Source: Sulfurirhabdus sp043759595 (GTDB lineage: Bacteria > Pseudomonadota > Gammaproteobacteria > Burkholderiales > SMCO01). Taken from it: a stretch of DNA of 25,619 nt. Positions 6,612 through 15,478 of this stretch are shown here, piece after piece. The stretch lies in contig JAYVLG010000157.1 of NCBI GenBank assembly GCA_043759595.1, forward strand, positions 1 to 25,619, in the 5' to 3' direction. How positions within the stretch are numbered: the stretch's first letter is position 1; each line of letters starts with the position of its first letter. The notes beneath the pieces were generated by a model. It saw only the letters and a program-made list of their open reading frames with translations. It did not search any database and was not told the origin of the DNA. Made by a program: the position numbers and the translations under genes.

Positions 6612-7895
6612 TTTACACCCAGTAATTTTTTCAATACCACCCATGTAAGGTCTCAATACTGCGGGAATAGTCACACTACCATCTTCATTTTGATAGTTTT
6701 CCAGAATAGCTACTAACGTGCGACCAACTGCAAGGCCGGAACCATTGATGGTATGTGCCAATTCTGGTTTGCCTTTTTCGTTGCGAAAGCGCGCTTGCAT
6801 GCGTCGCGCCTGAAACGCTTCGAAATTGCTGCAGGATGAAATTTCGCGATATGTATCCTGGGCAGGTAACCACACTTCCAGATCATAGGTTTTTGCAGAA
6901 GAAAAACCAGTATCCCCAGTACACAGGGAAACAACTCGATAAGGCAGCTCCAGTTTCTGCAGGATAGCTTCGGCGTGGCCTGTCAACTCTTCCAGCACTT
7001 CATAGGACTTGGAAGGGTGAACAATCTGCACCATCTCCACCTTTTCAAATTGGTGCTGTCGGATCATACCGCGTGTGTCTTTACCATATGAGCCTGCCTC
7101 AGACCGGAAGCATGGCGTGTGGGCTACAAATTTCAAAGGCAAATCTTCCATCGGCACAATTTCGTCTCGCACGATATTGGTTACCGGCACTTCTGCAGTA
7201 GGAATCAGATAGAGCTTTTCAGTCTCGCCCTTTTGTACGGCAAACAAGTCCGCTTCAAATTTGGGCAATTGCCCGGTGCCATACATACTTTCCGCATTGA
7301 CCAGATAAGGAACATAAACCTCGCAATAACCATGTTCATTTGTGTGTACATCCAGCATAAACTGTGCGAGAGCACGGTGCAATTTTGCGAGTGAGCCTTT
7401 CAATAAGGTAAAGCGCGCAGCACTGATTTTCGTAGCTGTTGCAAAATCCAGCCGTTTTAATCCCTCACCGACATCTACATGATCTTTTACTGGAAAATAG
7501 AATGTTTTTGGCGTACCAAAACGACGAATCTCGACATTATCTTCTTCAGATTTCCCTGTGGGAACACTCTCATGAGGTAAATTGGGAATTTGTTGCAGAA
7601 TGTCATTCAGCTTTGCCTGCAATGCATCCAATTGTGATTCTGCTTCTTTTAATTCATCACCCAAGTTCGACACCTCGGCCATAATAGCCGATACATCTTC
7701 GCCTTTTGCTTTTGCCTGGCCGATCAACTTGGAAGTTTGGTTACGCTTAGCCTGCAATTCTTGTGTGCGTGTTTGAATCGTCTTGCGATCCTGTTCCAGC
7801 GCCTGAAACTGGTTAACATCCAGTTCAAATCCACGGGTCAAGAGGCGCTGCGCTACACCTTCCAGATCATTGCGCAATAATTGAATATCTAACAT
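6609..7895 (-). CDS. serS: Seryl-tRNA synthetase
   Basis: A 428-residue class II aminoacyl-tRNA synthetase, normal length for bacterial SerRS. The N-terminal 100 residues form the long antiparallel coiled coil (LDIQLLRND... to LNDILQQIP) that grips the variable arm of tRNA-Ser. The catalytic core carries motif 2 (FRSEAGSYGKDTRG) and motif 3 (GSGLAVGRTLVAILEN). It charges tRNA-Ser and tRNA-Sec with serine. The ATG is preceded by GGAG at good spacing. The gene ends the ftsK-lolA-rarA-serS run, 14 bp after rarA, so probably co-transcribed. Two tRNA-Ser genes lie nearby in the window. Confidence 0.98.
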   Translation of the reverse strand: MLDIQLLRNDLEGVAQRLLTRGFELDVNQFQALEQDRKTIQTRTQELQAKRNQTSKLIGQAKAKGEDVSAIMAEVSNLGDELKEAESQLDALQAKLNDILQQIPNLPHESVPTGKSEEDNVEIRRFGTPKTFYFPVKDHVDVGEGLKRLDFATATKISAARFTLLKGSLAKLHRALAQFMLDVHTNEHGYCEVYVPYLVNAESMYGTGQLPKFEADLFAVQKGETEKLYLIPTAEVPVTNIVRDEIVPMEDLPLKFVAHTPCFRSEAGSYGKDTRGMIRQHQFEKVEMVQIVHPSKSYEVLEELTGHAEAILQKLELPYRVVSLCTGDTGFSSAKTYDLEVWLPAQDTYREISSCSNFEAFQARRMQARFRNEKGKPELAHTINGSGLAVGRTLVAILENYQNEDGSVTIPAVLRPYMGGIEKITGCK

Positions 7896-7909
7896 GAAAA
7901 CTCCAGATT

Positions 7910-9223
7910 TTATTTTCTTTTTCTAACTTGTTCATCCAGCGACCGCAAATAAGCGAGCCGTTCACCAATTTTTGCTTCCAATCCACGCGAGGTCGGTTCA
8001 TAAAAATGCATACCTGACATGCCTTCTGGCAAATAATTCTCACCCGCTGCGTACGCATCAGGTTCATCGTGCGCGTAGCGATAGGCATGACCGTAACCCA
8101 GTTCTTTCATGAGTTTTGTCGGCGCATTACGTAAATAAAGCGGAACAGGCCGCGTTTTGTCATTTTTGATAAACGCGCGGGCATTATTATACGCTACATA
8201 AACCGCATTACTTTTGGGTGCAGCTGCAAGATAAATGATAGCTTGCGCCAAGGCCAATTCCCCTTCCGGGCTTCCCAGCCGTTCGTATGTTTCCACTGCG
8301 TCCAGTGTCAATCTAAGCGCTCTTGGGTCAGCTAAGCCAATATCTTCCGAGGCCATGCGTATAATGCGCCGGCCGAGATAAAGCGCATCCGCACCACCAT
8401 CCAGCATGCGACACAACCAGTATAAAGCTGCATCGGGATTAGATCCCCGCACTGATTTATGCAAAGCGGAAATCTGATCGTAAAATTCCTCTCCGCCTTT
8501 ATCAAACCGGCGCCCGCTTTTAGCTAGCGCTTCACGAACAAACGGTTCAACTACTTGCGTTACTTCGGAAGTCACTGCAGCAGTATTAATCTGCTCCAGC
8601 AGATTAAGCAAACGTCGTGCGTCACCATCGGCATACCCCACCAGCAGAGTTTTTGCATCATCTGAAATCGTCAGGTCTGGCAGAAACTGTTGATGAGCCC
8701 GGTCAAACAGTTGTGCCAGTTCAGCTTCATTCAATGCCTGAAGTACATAAACCTGCGCTCGTGACAACAACGCGCTATTCACTTCAAATGAGGGATTCTC
8801 AGTAGTAGCCCCAATGAAAGTGACTAGCCCAGCTTCTACAAACGGCAAAAAAGCATCTTGCTGGGATTTATTAAAGCGATGTACTTCGTCAACAAATAAA
8901 ATGGTGTGCCTTCCATATTGTTCCAGATTCAACTTAGCTTTGTCTATCGCTTCACGAATATCTTTTACGCCGGATAAAACAGCCGAAAGCGCAATGAAAT
9001 CAGCATCAAAAGCATTTGCCGTGAGCCGCGCAAGCGTGGTTTTACCTACTCCGGGTGGGCCCCAAAGAATCATGGAGTGCAATTTGCGCGAGTCAAAAGC
9101 CAAACGCAGTGGCTTGCCCTTACCTAACAAGTGCGACTGTCCGATGACATCATCCAGTATTTTCGGGCGTAACTGCTCCGCAAAAGGGGGGTGTACAGAG
9201 GGTTGGGTAAATAAATCACTCAC
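7910..9223 (-). CDS. rarA: Replication-associated recombination protein A (AAA+ ATPase)
   Basis: A 437-residue AAA+ ATPase of the RarA/MgsA/WRNIP1 family, related to clamp loaders, acting at stalled replication forks. Walker A WGPPGVGKTT lies at about 54-63 and Walker B ILFVDEVHRFNK near 108-120; the sensor region GATTENPSFEVN and the C-terminal RarA signature (SEDIGLADP, YLRNAPTKLM) are clear. The start is taken as GTG at 9223, giving MSDLF..., like known RarA N-termini; a TTG one codon earlier is the alternative. It overlaps the 3' end of lolA by 8 bp, implying translational coupling. Confidence 0.95.
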   Translation of the reverse strand: MSDLFTQPSVHPPFAEQLRPKILDDVIGQSHLLGKGKPLRLAFDSRKLHSMILWGPPGVGKTTLARLTANAFDADFIALSAVLSGVKDIREAIDKAKLNLEQYGRHTILFVDEVHRFNKSQQDAFLPFVEAGLVTFIGATTENPSFEVNSALLSRAQVYVLQALNEAELAQLFDRAHQQFLPDLTISDDAKTLLVGYADGDARRLLNLLEQINTAAVTSEVTQVVEPFVREALAKSGRRFDKGGEEFYDQISALHKSVRGSNPDAALYWLCRMLDGGADALYLGRRIIRMASEDIGLADPRALRLTLDAVETYERLGSPEGELALAQAIIYLAAAPKSNAVYVAYNNARAFIKNDKTRPVPLYLRNAPTKLMKELGYGHAYRYAHDEPDAYAAGENYLPEGMSGMHFYEPTSRGLEAKIGERLAYLRSLDEQVRKRK

Positions 9224-9833
9224 CAATCACATCCGCGCCTTTAGGCGGCACAAACTTGAACAGATCGGCAACAGCTTTGGGGTTACGCTCGATAGCAGAA
9301 AAACGAATCAGCGTAACCTGACCAAAATTATCGTGCAATTCCATAACCTGCAGGCCATCTGACCCGAAACCCATGCGAACGCTTTCAAAGGTGCTTTCAT
9401 TGCCTTTAGGTGTTGCTTCTAGCCATTCCAGACCCTCTTTCACACCCACATCTTTCAAAGTGAAAAATTTTTCAATTTCATTATTCCCGGCAAGCAATGC
9501 CGCAGGTGAACTGCCAATTGCCTGATCCAGCTTACGCACTGTCACCTGATTTAGCTCTGCATCAAATACCCAAAGTTTTACCCCATCACCAACGATTAAC
9601 TGTTCATAGGGCTTTTCATAGGTCCAGCGAAATTTGCCAGGTCGCATAAATTGCATCGTACCGCTGGATTCCTGGCCAGGTTTAGAGCTTTTATTAAATA
9701 CCGATTGAGTGAAATGCGCTTTTGCAGAATGCGTTTGCTGGATAAAGTTTTTCAGTTTGTCGAGACTGGATGCTCTCGCTGAAAATGAGAGAAATAACGA
9801 AAACAATAATAATAATAGAAAGCGAATTTTCAT
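9216..9833 (-). CDS. lolA: Outer-membrane lipoprotein carrier LolA
   Basis: A 205-residue periplasmic chaperone that takes lipoproteins released by LolCDE and hands them to LolB. An N-terminal signal peptide (hydrophobic stretch 4-17, cleavage after ARA at about 21) precedes a LolA fold with the typical FTQSVF, PGKFRWTYEKPYEQLIVGDG and LNQVTVRKLDQA segments. Its start ATG has GGAG upstream. It lies between ftsK (45 bp away) and rarA (8-bp overlap), the common order in betaproteobacteria and many gammaproteobacteria. Confidence 0.95.
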   Translation of the reverse strand: MKIRFLLLLLFSLFLSFSARASSLDKLKNFIQQTHSAKAHFTQSVFNKSSKPGQESSGTMQFMRPGKFRWTYEKPYEQLIVGDGVKLWVFDAELNQVTVRKLDQAIGSSPAALLAGNNEIEKFFTLKDVGVKEGLEWLEATPKGNESTFESVRMGFGSDGLQVMELHDNFGQVTLIRFSAIERNPKAVADLFKFVPPKGADVIGE

Positions 9834-9878
9834 AATACTCCAGATAAAATAGTCGCTCGAAAGCGCCTTAAAGGCAAA

Positions 9879-12167
9879 TCATTCGCGGTTGGGCATTAAT
9901 ACTTCACGATTCCCGTTACTTTGCATTTGTGAAACCAGACCCGCAGCCTCCATTTGCTCAATGAGTCTGGCCGCACGGTTATAACCAATGCGTAACTGAC
10001 GTTGAACAGAAGAAATCGACGCACGTCGTGATTTCAAAACAATCGCTACCGCTTCATCATACAAAGGGTCAGACTCACTTCCCCCACTGGAAGTTTCACC
10101 ATCTGCTTCAGATTCCACTTCGCCACCTTGAAGCATGCCTTCAATATAGTGCGGCTCTCCATGAGATTTAAGGTATTCAACCACTTTATGAACTTCGCCA
10201 TCTGAGACATACGCGCCGTGCACCCGCTGGGGATAACCAGTACCTGGTGGGAGATAAAGCATATCGCCCTGCCCTAACAACGCTTCAGCACCCATTTGAT
10301 CAAGAATGGTACGAGAGTCAATTTTACTGGATACCTGAAAAGCGACACGAGTCGGGATATTCGCTTTAATCAAGCCGGTAATGACATCGACTGAAGGTCG
10401 CTGGGTTGCTAGTACCAGATGAATACCAGACGCACGCGCCTTTTGTGCAAGCCGGGCAATCAGCACTTCTACTTTTTTACCAACCACCATCATCAAATCA
10501 GCCAATTCATCAATTACGACTACTATCACTGGCACTTCATCCAGAGGTTCCGGGGCATCAGGAGTGAGGCTGAACGGATGGGTAATGGGTGTTCCTGCCT
10601 TTTGTGCTTCTTGTATTTTCTGGTTAAAACCAGCGATATTTCTCACCCCCAAAGCAGACATCAGTTTGTAGCGCCGCTCCATTTCTCCTACACACCAATT
10701 CAGTCCATTAGCAGCCTGGCTCATATCGGTGACAACCGGTGCCAGCAAATGTGGAATCCCTTCATAAACAGAAAGCTCCAGCATTTTTGGGTCCACCAGC
10801 AGCAAGCGTACTTCAGAAGGTGTCGCTTTATAAAGCAGGCTAAGAATAAGAGCGTTAATCGCTACGGATTTACCAGAGCCGGTGGTACCCGCAACCAGCA
10901 CATGAGGCATCTTGGCCAAATCTGCCACCACTGCTTTACCTGCAATATCTTTACCCATGACTATCGTAAGGGGCGAAGCCATGTCATTATAAACTTGGGA
11001 GCTGATTATCTCGGAAAGACGCACAATCTGCCGTTTAGGGTTTGGAATTTCCAGCCCCATACAAGCCTTGCCAGGAATAGTTTCCACCACACGGATACTG
11101 ACAACTGAAAGCGCACGAGCCAAATCTCTGACCAGATTGGTGATCTGGCTGCCTTTCACACCTGTTGCAGGCTCAATTTCATAACGAGTAATGACTGGCC
11201 CGGGGTATGCCGCTATAACCTGGACCTGAACACCAAATTCCATTAATTTTCGTTCAATCAACCTTGAAGTAAATTCCAGCGTATCCGGGCTGATCGTTTC
11301 TACATCCTTCTCGGCTTCATCAAGCAAACGTAAGGGAGGTAGCGGAGAATCAGGTAACTCATCAAACAGGGGTGCCTGTTTTTCCTTGATGATGCGTTCG
11401 GATTTAGGAATTTCAGTGAAAGCGGGTTCGATATGAATGGGAGGCTGCTCATCAACTCGTTTTTTTTCTACCGCAACATATTCTTCTCTTTTGCTCTTTG
11501 CAGCTACGCCTGCTTTTCTGTCCTGCCAGTTACGCCAGCTATTGATCACAAACAGGTAGCCGTCTTCAATTGCCCCCCCAAACCTTTCAATTAATTGAAC
11601 CCAGGATGTCCCGGTAAAAAGGCTGATGCCGATAGCAGAGACGATCAGCAGGAAGAGCGTTGATCCTGTAAAGCCAAGGGATTTGGAAAGCATGCCGCTC
11701 ACTACAGTTCCCATCATGCCGCCGGGTGCCAATGGCAATGCCACTTTTAAGGAATAAAGCCGCAACGCCTCAATACCACTGCTTGCCAGCAGCAATAACA
11801 AGAAACCGATACCTGCGATAATAAGGGAACGACGGTCTGGTGATTGGACTCTATCTATGTGCCTGTAACCCCACCAAACTGCATAAATCAGGAATACGAG
11901 CCACCAATAGGCGGATAAACCGAATAGATATAGCAATATATCCGCAATCCAGGCGCCGATTTCTCCCCCGGCGTTATACAAATCTGGTTGGGTTGCACTG
12001 TGAGACCAGCCCGGATCAGCACGATTGTAGCTGAACAAAACCAGCGACAAAAAGACTGCAATACCGACCAGGCCAATCCACCATGCTTCTCGCACAAGTT
12101 TAGCTACTTTAGGGGGGAGCGCCTTATCATTCGGCGAAACTAATGTTGATTTTCTATTCTGGGCCAT
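9879..12167 (-). CDS. ftsK: DNA translocase FtsK
   Basis: A 762-residue divisome ATPase. Four N-terminal membrane segments (about 30-50, 75-100, 115-135, 165-190) anchor it at the septum; a short charged linker (about 215-290) replaces the very long linker of E. coli FtsK, as usual outside enterics. The motor has Walker A GTTGSGKS at about 427-434 and Walker B VIVVVIDELADLMM. A C-terminal winged-helix gamma domain (about 695-758) would read KOPS sequences and activate XerCD at dif. The ATG at 12167 is preferred over an in-frame TTG at 12179 because the likely promoter leaves a more reasonable leader; neither has a strong ribosome site. It is divergent from trxB. Confidence 0.95.
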   Translation of the reverse strand: MAQNRKSTLVSPNDKALPPKVAKLVREAWWIGLVGIAVFLSLVLFSYNRADPGWSHSATQPDLYNAGGEIGAWIADILLYLFGLSAYWWLVFLIYAVWWGYRHIDRVQSPDRRSLIIAGIGFLLLLLASSGIEALRLYSLKVALPLAPGGMMGTVVSGMLSKSLGFTGSTLFLLIVSAIGISLFTGTSWVQLIERFGGAIEDGYLFVINSWRNWQDRKAGVAAKSKREEYVAVEKKRVDEQPPIHIEPAFTEIPKSERIIKEKQAPLFDELPDSPLPPLRLLDEAEKDVETISPDTLEFTSRLIERKLMEFGVQVQVIAAYPGPVITRYEIEPATGVKGSQITNLVRDLARALSVVSIRVVETIPGKACMGLEIPNPKRQIVRLSEIISSQVYNDMASPLTIVMGKDIAGKAVVADLAKMPHVLVAGTTGSGKSVAINALILSLLYKATPSEVRLLLVDPKMLELSVYEGIPHLLAPVVTDMSQAANGLNWCVGEMERRYKLMSALGVRNIAGFNQKIQEAQKAGTPITHPFSLTPDAPEPLDEVPVIVVVIDELADLMMVVGKKVEVLIARLAQKARASGIHLVLATQRPSVDVITGLIKANIPTRVAFQVSSKIDSRTILDQMGAEALLGQGDMLYLPPGTGYPQRVHGAYVSDGEVHKVVEYLKSHGEPHYIEGMLQGGEVESEADGETSSGGSESDPLYDEAVAIVLKSRRASISSVQRQLRIGYNRAARLIEQMEAAGLVSQMQSNGNREVLMPNRE

Positions 12168-12193
12168 TAAATTTATCAACCAATAATCGGCCG

Positions 12194-12223
12194 ATTATAA
12201 CAACTATTCGCGCTTCCTGATAA
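12194..12223 (-). promoter_or_regulatory. Probable sigma-70 promoter of ftsK
   Basis: On the minus strand a perfect TATAAT (12194-12199) is preceded at 18 bp by TTATCA (12218-12223). The predicted start near 12187 gives a leader of about 20 nt to the ATG at 12167. In the rest of the 12180-12433 divergent region no convincing promoter for trxB was found. Confidence 0.5.
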
Positions 12224-12433
12224 AATGGCCTATTTTTTGCATCACGTTGGCCGTCTGCTGGACTTGAAGAACCCAATGCAAAGCAACAGAATCTGGATGT
12301 ATTTTATTGATTTATATGGAAAATAAAATTATTTCCCACAAAGAATCAGCAAAATATTGTCCTTTCAATCCCTTTGCAACCGTTTTTTTCACAGCAGTCA
12401 GACTGCCTGTATTCTTTATTAGGAGAGATTTTC

Positions 12434-13384
12434 ATGTCCGTTAAGCATTCCCGTCTACTGATTTTGGGTTCTGGCCCTGCTGGTTACACCGCAGCCGTTT
12501 ACGCTGCCCGCGCAAATCTTGCGCCAGTAATGATTACTGGCATGCAGCAAGGTGGTCAGCTGACCACTACAACCGAAGTGGATAACTGGCCAGCAGATGT
12601 GGATGGCGTTCAGGGACCAGCGTTGATGGAGCGTTTTCAGAAGCACGCTGAGCGTTTTAACACCGAGATCATTTTTGATCAGATCCACACAGCCAAGCTA
12701 ACAGAAAAACCCTATACCCTGATCGGTGATGCGGGAACCTATACGTGCGATGCACTGATCATTGCGACAGGCGCTTCTGCCAAGTACCTTGGCTTGCCGT
12801 CCGAACAAGCATTTATGGGCCGAGGCGTATCAGGTTGCGCAACCTGTGATGGCTTTTTCTACAAGAACCAGGATGTTGCAGTTATCGGTGGCGGCAATTC
12901 AGCCATAGAAGAAGCTTTATACCTGTCCAATATTGCTAAACACGTTACATTGGTTCATCGCCGCGATACATTCAAAGCAGAAAAGATCATGGTGGACAAA
13001 CTGGTAGAGAAATCAAAAACCGGCAATATCACCATTGAGTATTTCAATGAACTGGATGAAGTCTTGGGCGACAAATCCGGTGTAACCGGCATGCGCATCA
13101 AAAACACGAAAGATGGCAGTACCAAGGATATCGCGCTTCAAGGTGTTTTCATTGCCATTGGTCATTCGCCCAATACAGGTATTTTCGATGGTCAACTGGA
13201 AATGGAAAACGGTTACCTCATCACTAAAGGTGGCAATGCTGGCAATGCTACCCTTACCAGCATTCCGGGAATTTTCGCTGCGGGTGACGTACAGGATCAC
13301 ATCTATCGCCAAGCGATTACAAGTGCCGGTACAGGCTGCATGGCTGCGCTTGATGCAGAGCGTTACCTGGATGATCTCGGCTGA
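12434..13384 (+). CDS. trxB: Thioredoxin reductase
   Basis: A 316-residue flavoenzyme passing electrons from NADPH to thioredoxin in the cytoplasm. The FAD motif GSGPAG is at about 12-17, the redox-active CATC at 135-138 and the NADPH motif GGGNSA at 152-157; the C-terminal FAD box is IFAAGDVQD. The start is set at 12434 because AGGAGAG precedes it at ideal distance and the N-terminus then matches the family; an upstream in-frame ATG at 12374 would add 20 atypical residues. The Smr-domain gene follows after 2 bp. Confidence 0.96.
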   Translation: MSVKHSRLLILGSGPAGYTAAVYAARANLAPVMITGMQQGGQLTTTTEVDNWPADVDGVQGPALMERFQKHAERFNTEIIFDQIHTAKLTEKPYTLIGDAGTYTCDALIIATGASAKYLGLPSEQAFMGRGVSGCATCDGFFYKNQDVAVIGGGNSAIEEALYLSNIAKHVTLVHRRDTFKAEKIMVDKLVEKSKTGNITIEYFNELDEVLGDKSGVTGMRIKNTKDGSTKDIALQGVFIAIGHSPNTGIFDGQLEMENGYLITKGGNAGNATLTSIPGIFAAGDVQDHIYRQAITSAGTGCMAALDAERYLDDLG

Positions 13385-13386
13385 AA

Positions 13387-13965
13387 ATGAAAAAAGGCAA
13401 AGGCGGAACTGGCACTTCAGCTCCGTCCTTATCACCTGAAGACATATCGGCTTTTCGCGATGCTGTGCGAGAAGCCGAACCTTTGCTCACTTCCGGCAAA
13501 GTCATGCATGCCCCACGCAAACTTAGCCCTATCCCAAAATCCAGAAAAAATCTGGTAGATCATCCCCAGGCAGATTTGTTGAGTGACCACATTTCCTGGC
13601 AATCAGACCAAGAAACAAATTCCGATGCGCCGTTCCTGCGCCAAGGATTGGCAAAAGATATATTAAGAAAATTACGAAAAAACCACTGGGGTATTCAAGC
13701 TGAACTGGACTTGCACGGCATGACGAGTGACGAGGCGCGACTGGCTCTGGTAACCTTTCTGACTGAGTGCCTGCAAATGCGCGCTCGTAGTGTGCGCATT
13801 ATCCACGGCAAGGGTTTAAGTTCAAAAAACCAGGAGCCCATCCTGAAAATAAAAACGCGAAACTGGCTGATGCAAAGAGGAGAAGTATTGGCATTTTGCC
13901 ATGCAAAACCAGCAGATGGCGGCGGCGGCGCTGTTATTGTTCTGCTTAAAAGTCAAAACAACTGA
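13387..13965 (+). CDS. Smr-domain protein (SmrA/SmrB-like)
   Basis: A 192-residue protein with a disordered, basic and polar N-terminal half and a C-terminal Smr domain holding the two signature motifs, LDLHG (107-111) and HGKG (140-143). Stand-alone Smr proteins of proteobacteria include SmrB, an endonuclease that cuts mRNA at collided ribosomes; others nick DNA. Length and layout fit this group. It starts 2 bp after trxB, so translation is likely coupled; no own ribosome site is seen. Which nucleic acid it cuts cannot be told from sequence. Confidence 0.88.
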   Translation: MKKGKGGTGTSAPSLSPEDISAFRDAVREAEPLLTSGKVMHAPRKLSPIPKSRKNLVDHPQADLLSDHISWQSDQETNSDAPFLRQGLAKDILRKLRKNHWGIQAELDLHGMTSDEARLALVTFLTECLQMRARSVRIIHGKGLSSKNQEPILKIKTRNWLMQRGEVLAFCHAKPADGGGGAVIVLLKSQNN

Positions 13966-13975
13966 TAAAAATTTC

Positions 13976-15478
13976 ATGAATTTTAGTAACGCTTTCAAAG
14001 TCACTCTGTTTGCAACCCTGCTGATCAAACTGATCCTGGCTTACGTCATCCCCATGTCAGGTGACGAAGCCTACTTTATCATCTGGGCAAAAAATCTGGA
14101 CTTTGGTTATTACGACCATCCTCCTATGGCAGGTTGGTTTCTTTATGGTATGAGTTTTCTGGGAGACTCTGAAGTTATCCTGCGATTGCCAGCCTTACTA
14201 CTTTCTTCATTGATTGGCATTGGCATTTATCAGCTACTTAAATCCCGGGATGAACCTAAGGCTGCCCTGATAGCCATTTTGTTCCTTATTTCCCCCCTAA
14301 ACATTATTAATGTTCTGATTACTACAGACACTCCACTCATTTTATTCGCATTTTTATCTGCAGCTTCACTGTATAAAGCATTAGAAAAAGAGCAACTGGG
14401 CTGGTATGGACTATCCGGTATTTTTTTCGGTATGGCATTTTTATCAAAATACTTCGCAGTTTTACTGGGCCTTGCCTATTTAACCTATTTTCTTTTTTCC
14501 ACAAAAAATTGGCATAAATCTCGTGGTTTTGCCCTACTCTATCTGGCTGCCTTGCCTTTCGCACTGATTAATATTTACTGGAACTACACCCACTGCTGGG
14601 ACAACATTCTATTCAATCTTTATACCCGTAATGAAGGTGAGCAATTTTCATTAAGTAAAATTGCTGCCTATTTAGGTACCCAGATTTATTTAATGACTCC
14701 CCCAGTTGTTTACTATTTAGTCAAACACCGATCCAATTTTGTACAAAGTCTCAAAAATGATAATTTAAAGTTGTTCTTTTTTGCCTTCTTCATTCCCATG
14801 GCTGCTTTTGCAGCACTTTCCTTAAAAAAACTGATTGGATTACATTGGGTTTTGGCGTTTTACCCATTTTTATATATTCTGCTTTTTCACTATTTATCAC
14901 GTGCTGAGTTAATTAAAACAGCCAGGTTCGTGGCATGGTTCAGCATTATCCATCTAACCATCATCGCGATCATCTCTGTCATGCCCATGGAAACCTGGAA
15001 TAAAACCAAGTGGTACGATGGTATTGTTTTCATGTTCAAAACCAATGAAATTGCAGATAAAATCCGGCCGTACGAAAAACAGTTCTTACTTGCCGCCGAT
15101 GGATATACACCAGCTGCAATTATTTCTTACAGTTATGGAAAAAACTTTTTTGTATTTGGGGAAGGTTCTTACCATGCAAGACAGGATGACATTGTTACCG
15201 ATTTCCGTCAGTTCAGTGGGCGCAATATTCTGATTGTGAAAAAGTCAGCACCTGAGCTGTCCCAATACGCTCCCTACTTTCAGCAGGTAGAATTCAAGCA
15301 ATTTACCCTTCGAGGTGCAACCTTTTATTTTGTGCTAGGCTATAACTTCAATTATGAACAATATAAAAGAAAAGTGCTGACACCAATTAAAGATAAATAT
15401 TATAAAATCCCTGATTATCTGCCCCACACACCCTGTTATTTTTGCGAAAAATATTTCAATGAAGGAGCCAAACCCTGA
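13976..15478 (+). CDS. GT-C glycosyltransferase (PMT/ArnT-like), candidate arabinosyltransferase
   Basis: A 500-residue polytopic membrane protein with about 10-12 hydrophobic segments. The first periplasmic loop has the GT-C metal/catalytic motif SGDEAYF (Asp30-Glu31) followed by LDFGYYDHPPM (about 41-51), diagnostic of PMT_2 / family 39-type transferases that use polyprenyl-phosphate sugars. The C-terminal 130 residues are a soluble periplasmic domain. The start is set at 13976, as the upstream extension overlaps the Smr gene and is not hydrophobic in the expected way. Its stop overlaps the next gene's ATG by one base, tying it to the DprE1-type gene and so to lipid-linked D-arabinose as likely donor. 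The acceptor is unknown: LPS, pilin or another envelope glycan. Confidence 0.8.
   Translation: MNFSNAFKVTLFATLLIKLILAYVIPMSGDEAYFIIWAKNLDFGYYDHPPMAGWFLYGMSFLGDSEVILRLPALLLSSLIGIGIYQLLKSRDEPKAALIAILFLISPLNIINVLITTDTPLILFAFLSAASLYKALEKEQLGWYGLSGIFFGMAFLSKYFAVLLGLAYLTYFLFSTKNWHKSRGFALLYLAALPFALINIYWNYTHCWDNILFNLYTRNEGEQFSLSKIAAYLGTQIYLMTPPVVYYLVKHRSNFVQSLKNDNLKLFFFAFFIPMAAFAALSLKKLIGLHWVLAFYPFLYILLFHYLSRAELIKTARFVAWFSIIHLTIIAIISVMPMETWNKTKWYDGIVFMFKTNEIADKIRPYEKQFLLAADGYTPAAIISYSYGKNFFVFGEGSYHARQDDIVTDFRQFSGRNILIVKKSAPELSQYAPYFQQVEFKQFTLRGATFYFVLGYNFNYEQYKRKVLTPIKDKYYKIPDYLPHTPCYFCEKYFNEGAKP

Noticed and set aside
8814..9362. 182-codon plus-strand frame
   Set aside because: Antisense to the conserved rarA Walker region and the lolA 3' end; no family resemblance.
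10419..11108. 229-codon plus-strand frame
   Set aside because: Antisense to ftsK motor-domain codons; composition (His, Gln, Asn rich) is that of a shadow frame and no ribosome site is present.
12388..12415. TTCACA-16 bp-TATTCT as a trxB promoter
   Set aside because: Transcription would start inside the ribosome binding site, leaving almost no leader; too weak to report as a feature.
12374..12433. Upstream in-frame ATG for trxB
   Set aside because: The ATG at 12434 has a strong AGGAGAG ribosome site and gives the normal N-terminus; the extension has no homology-like features.
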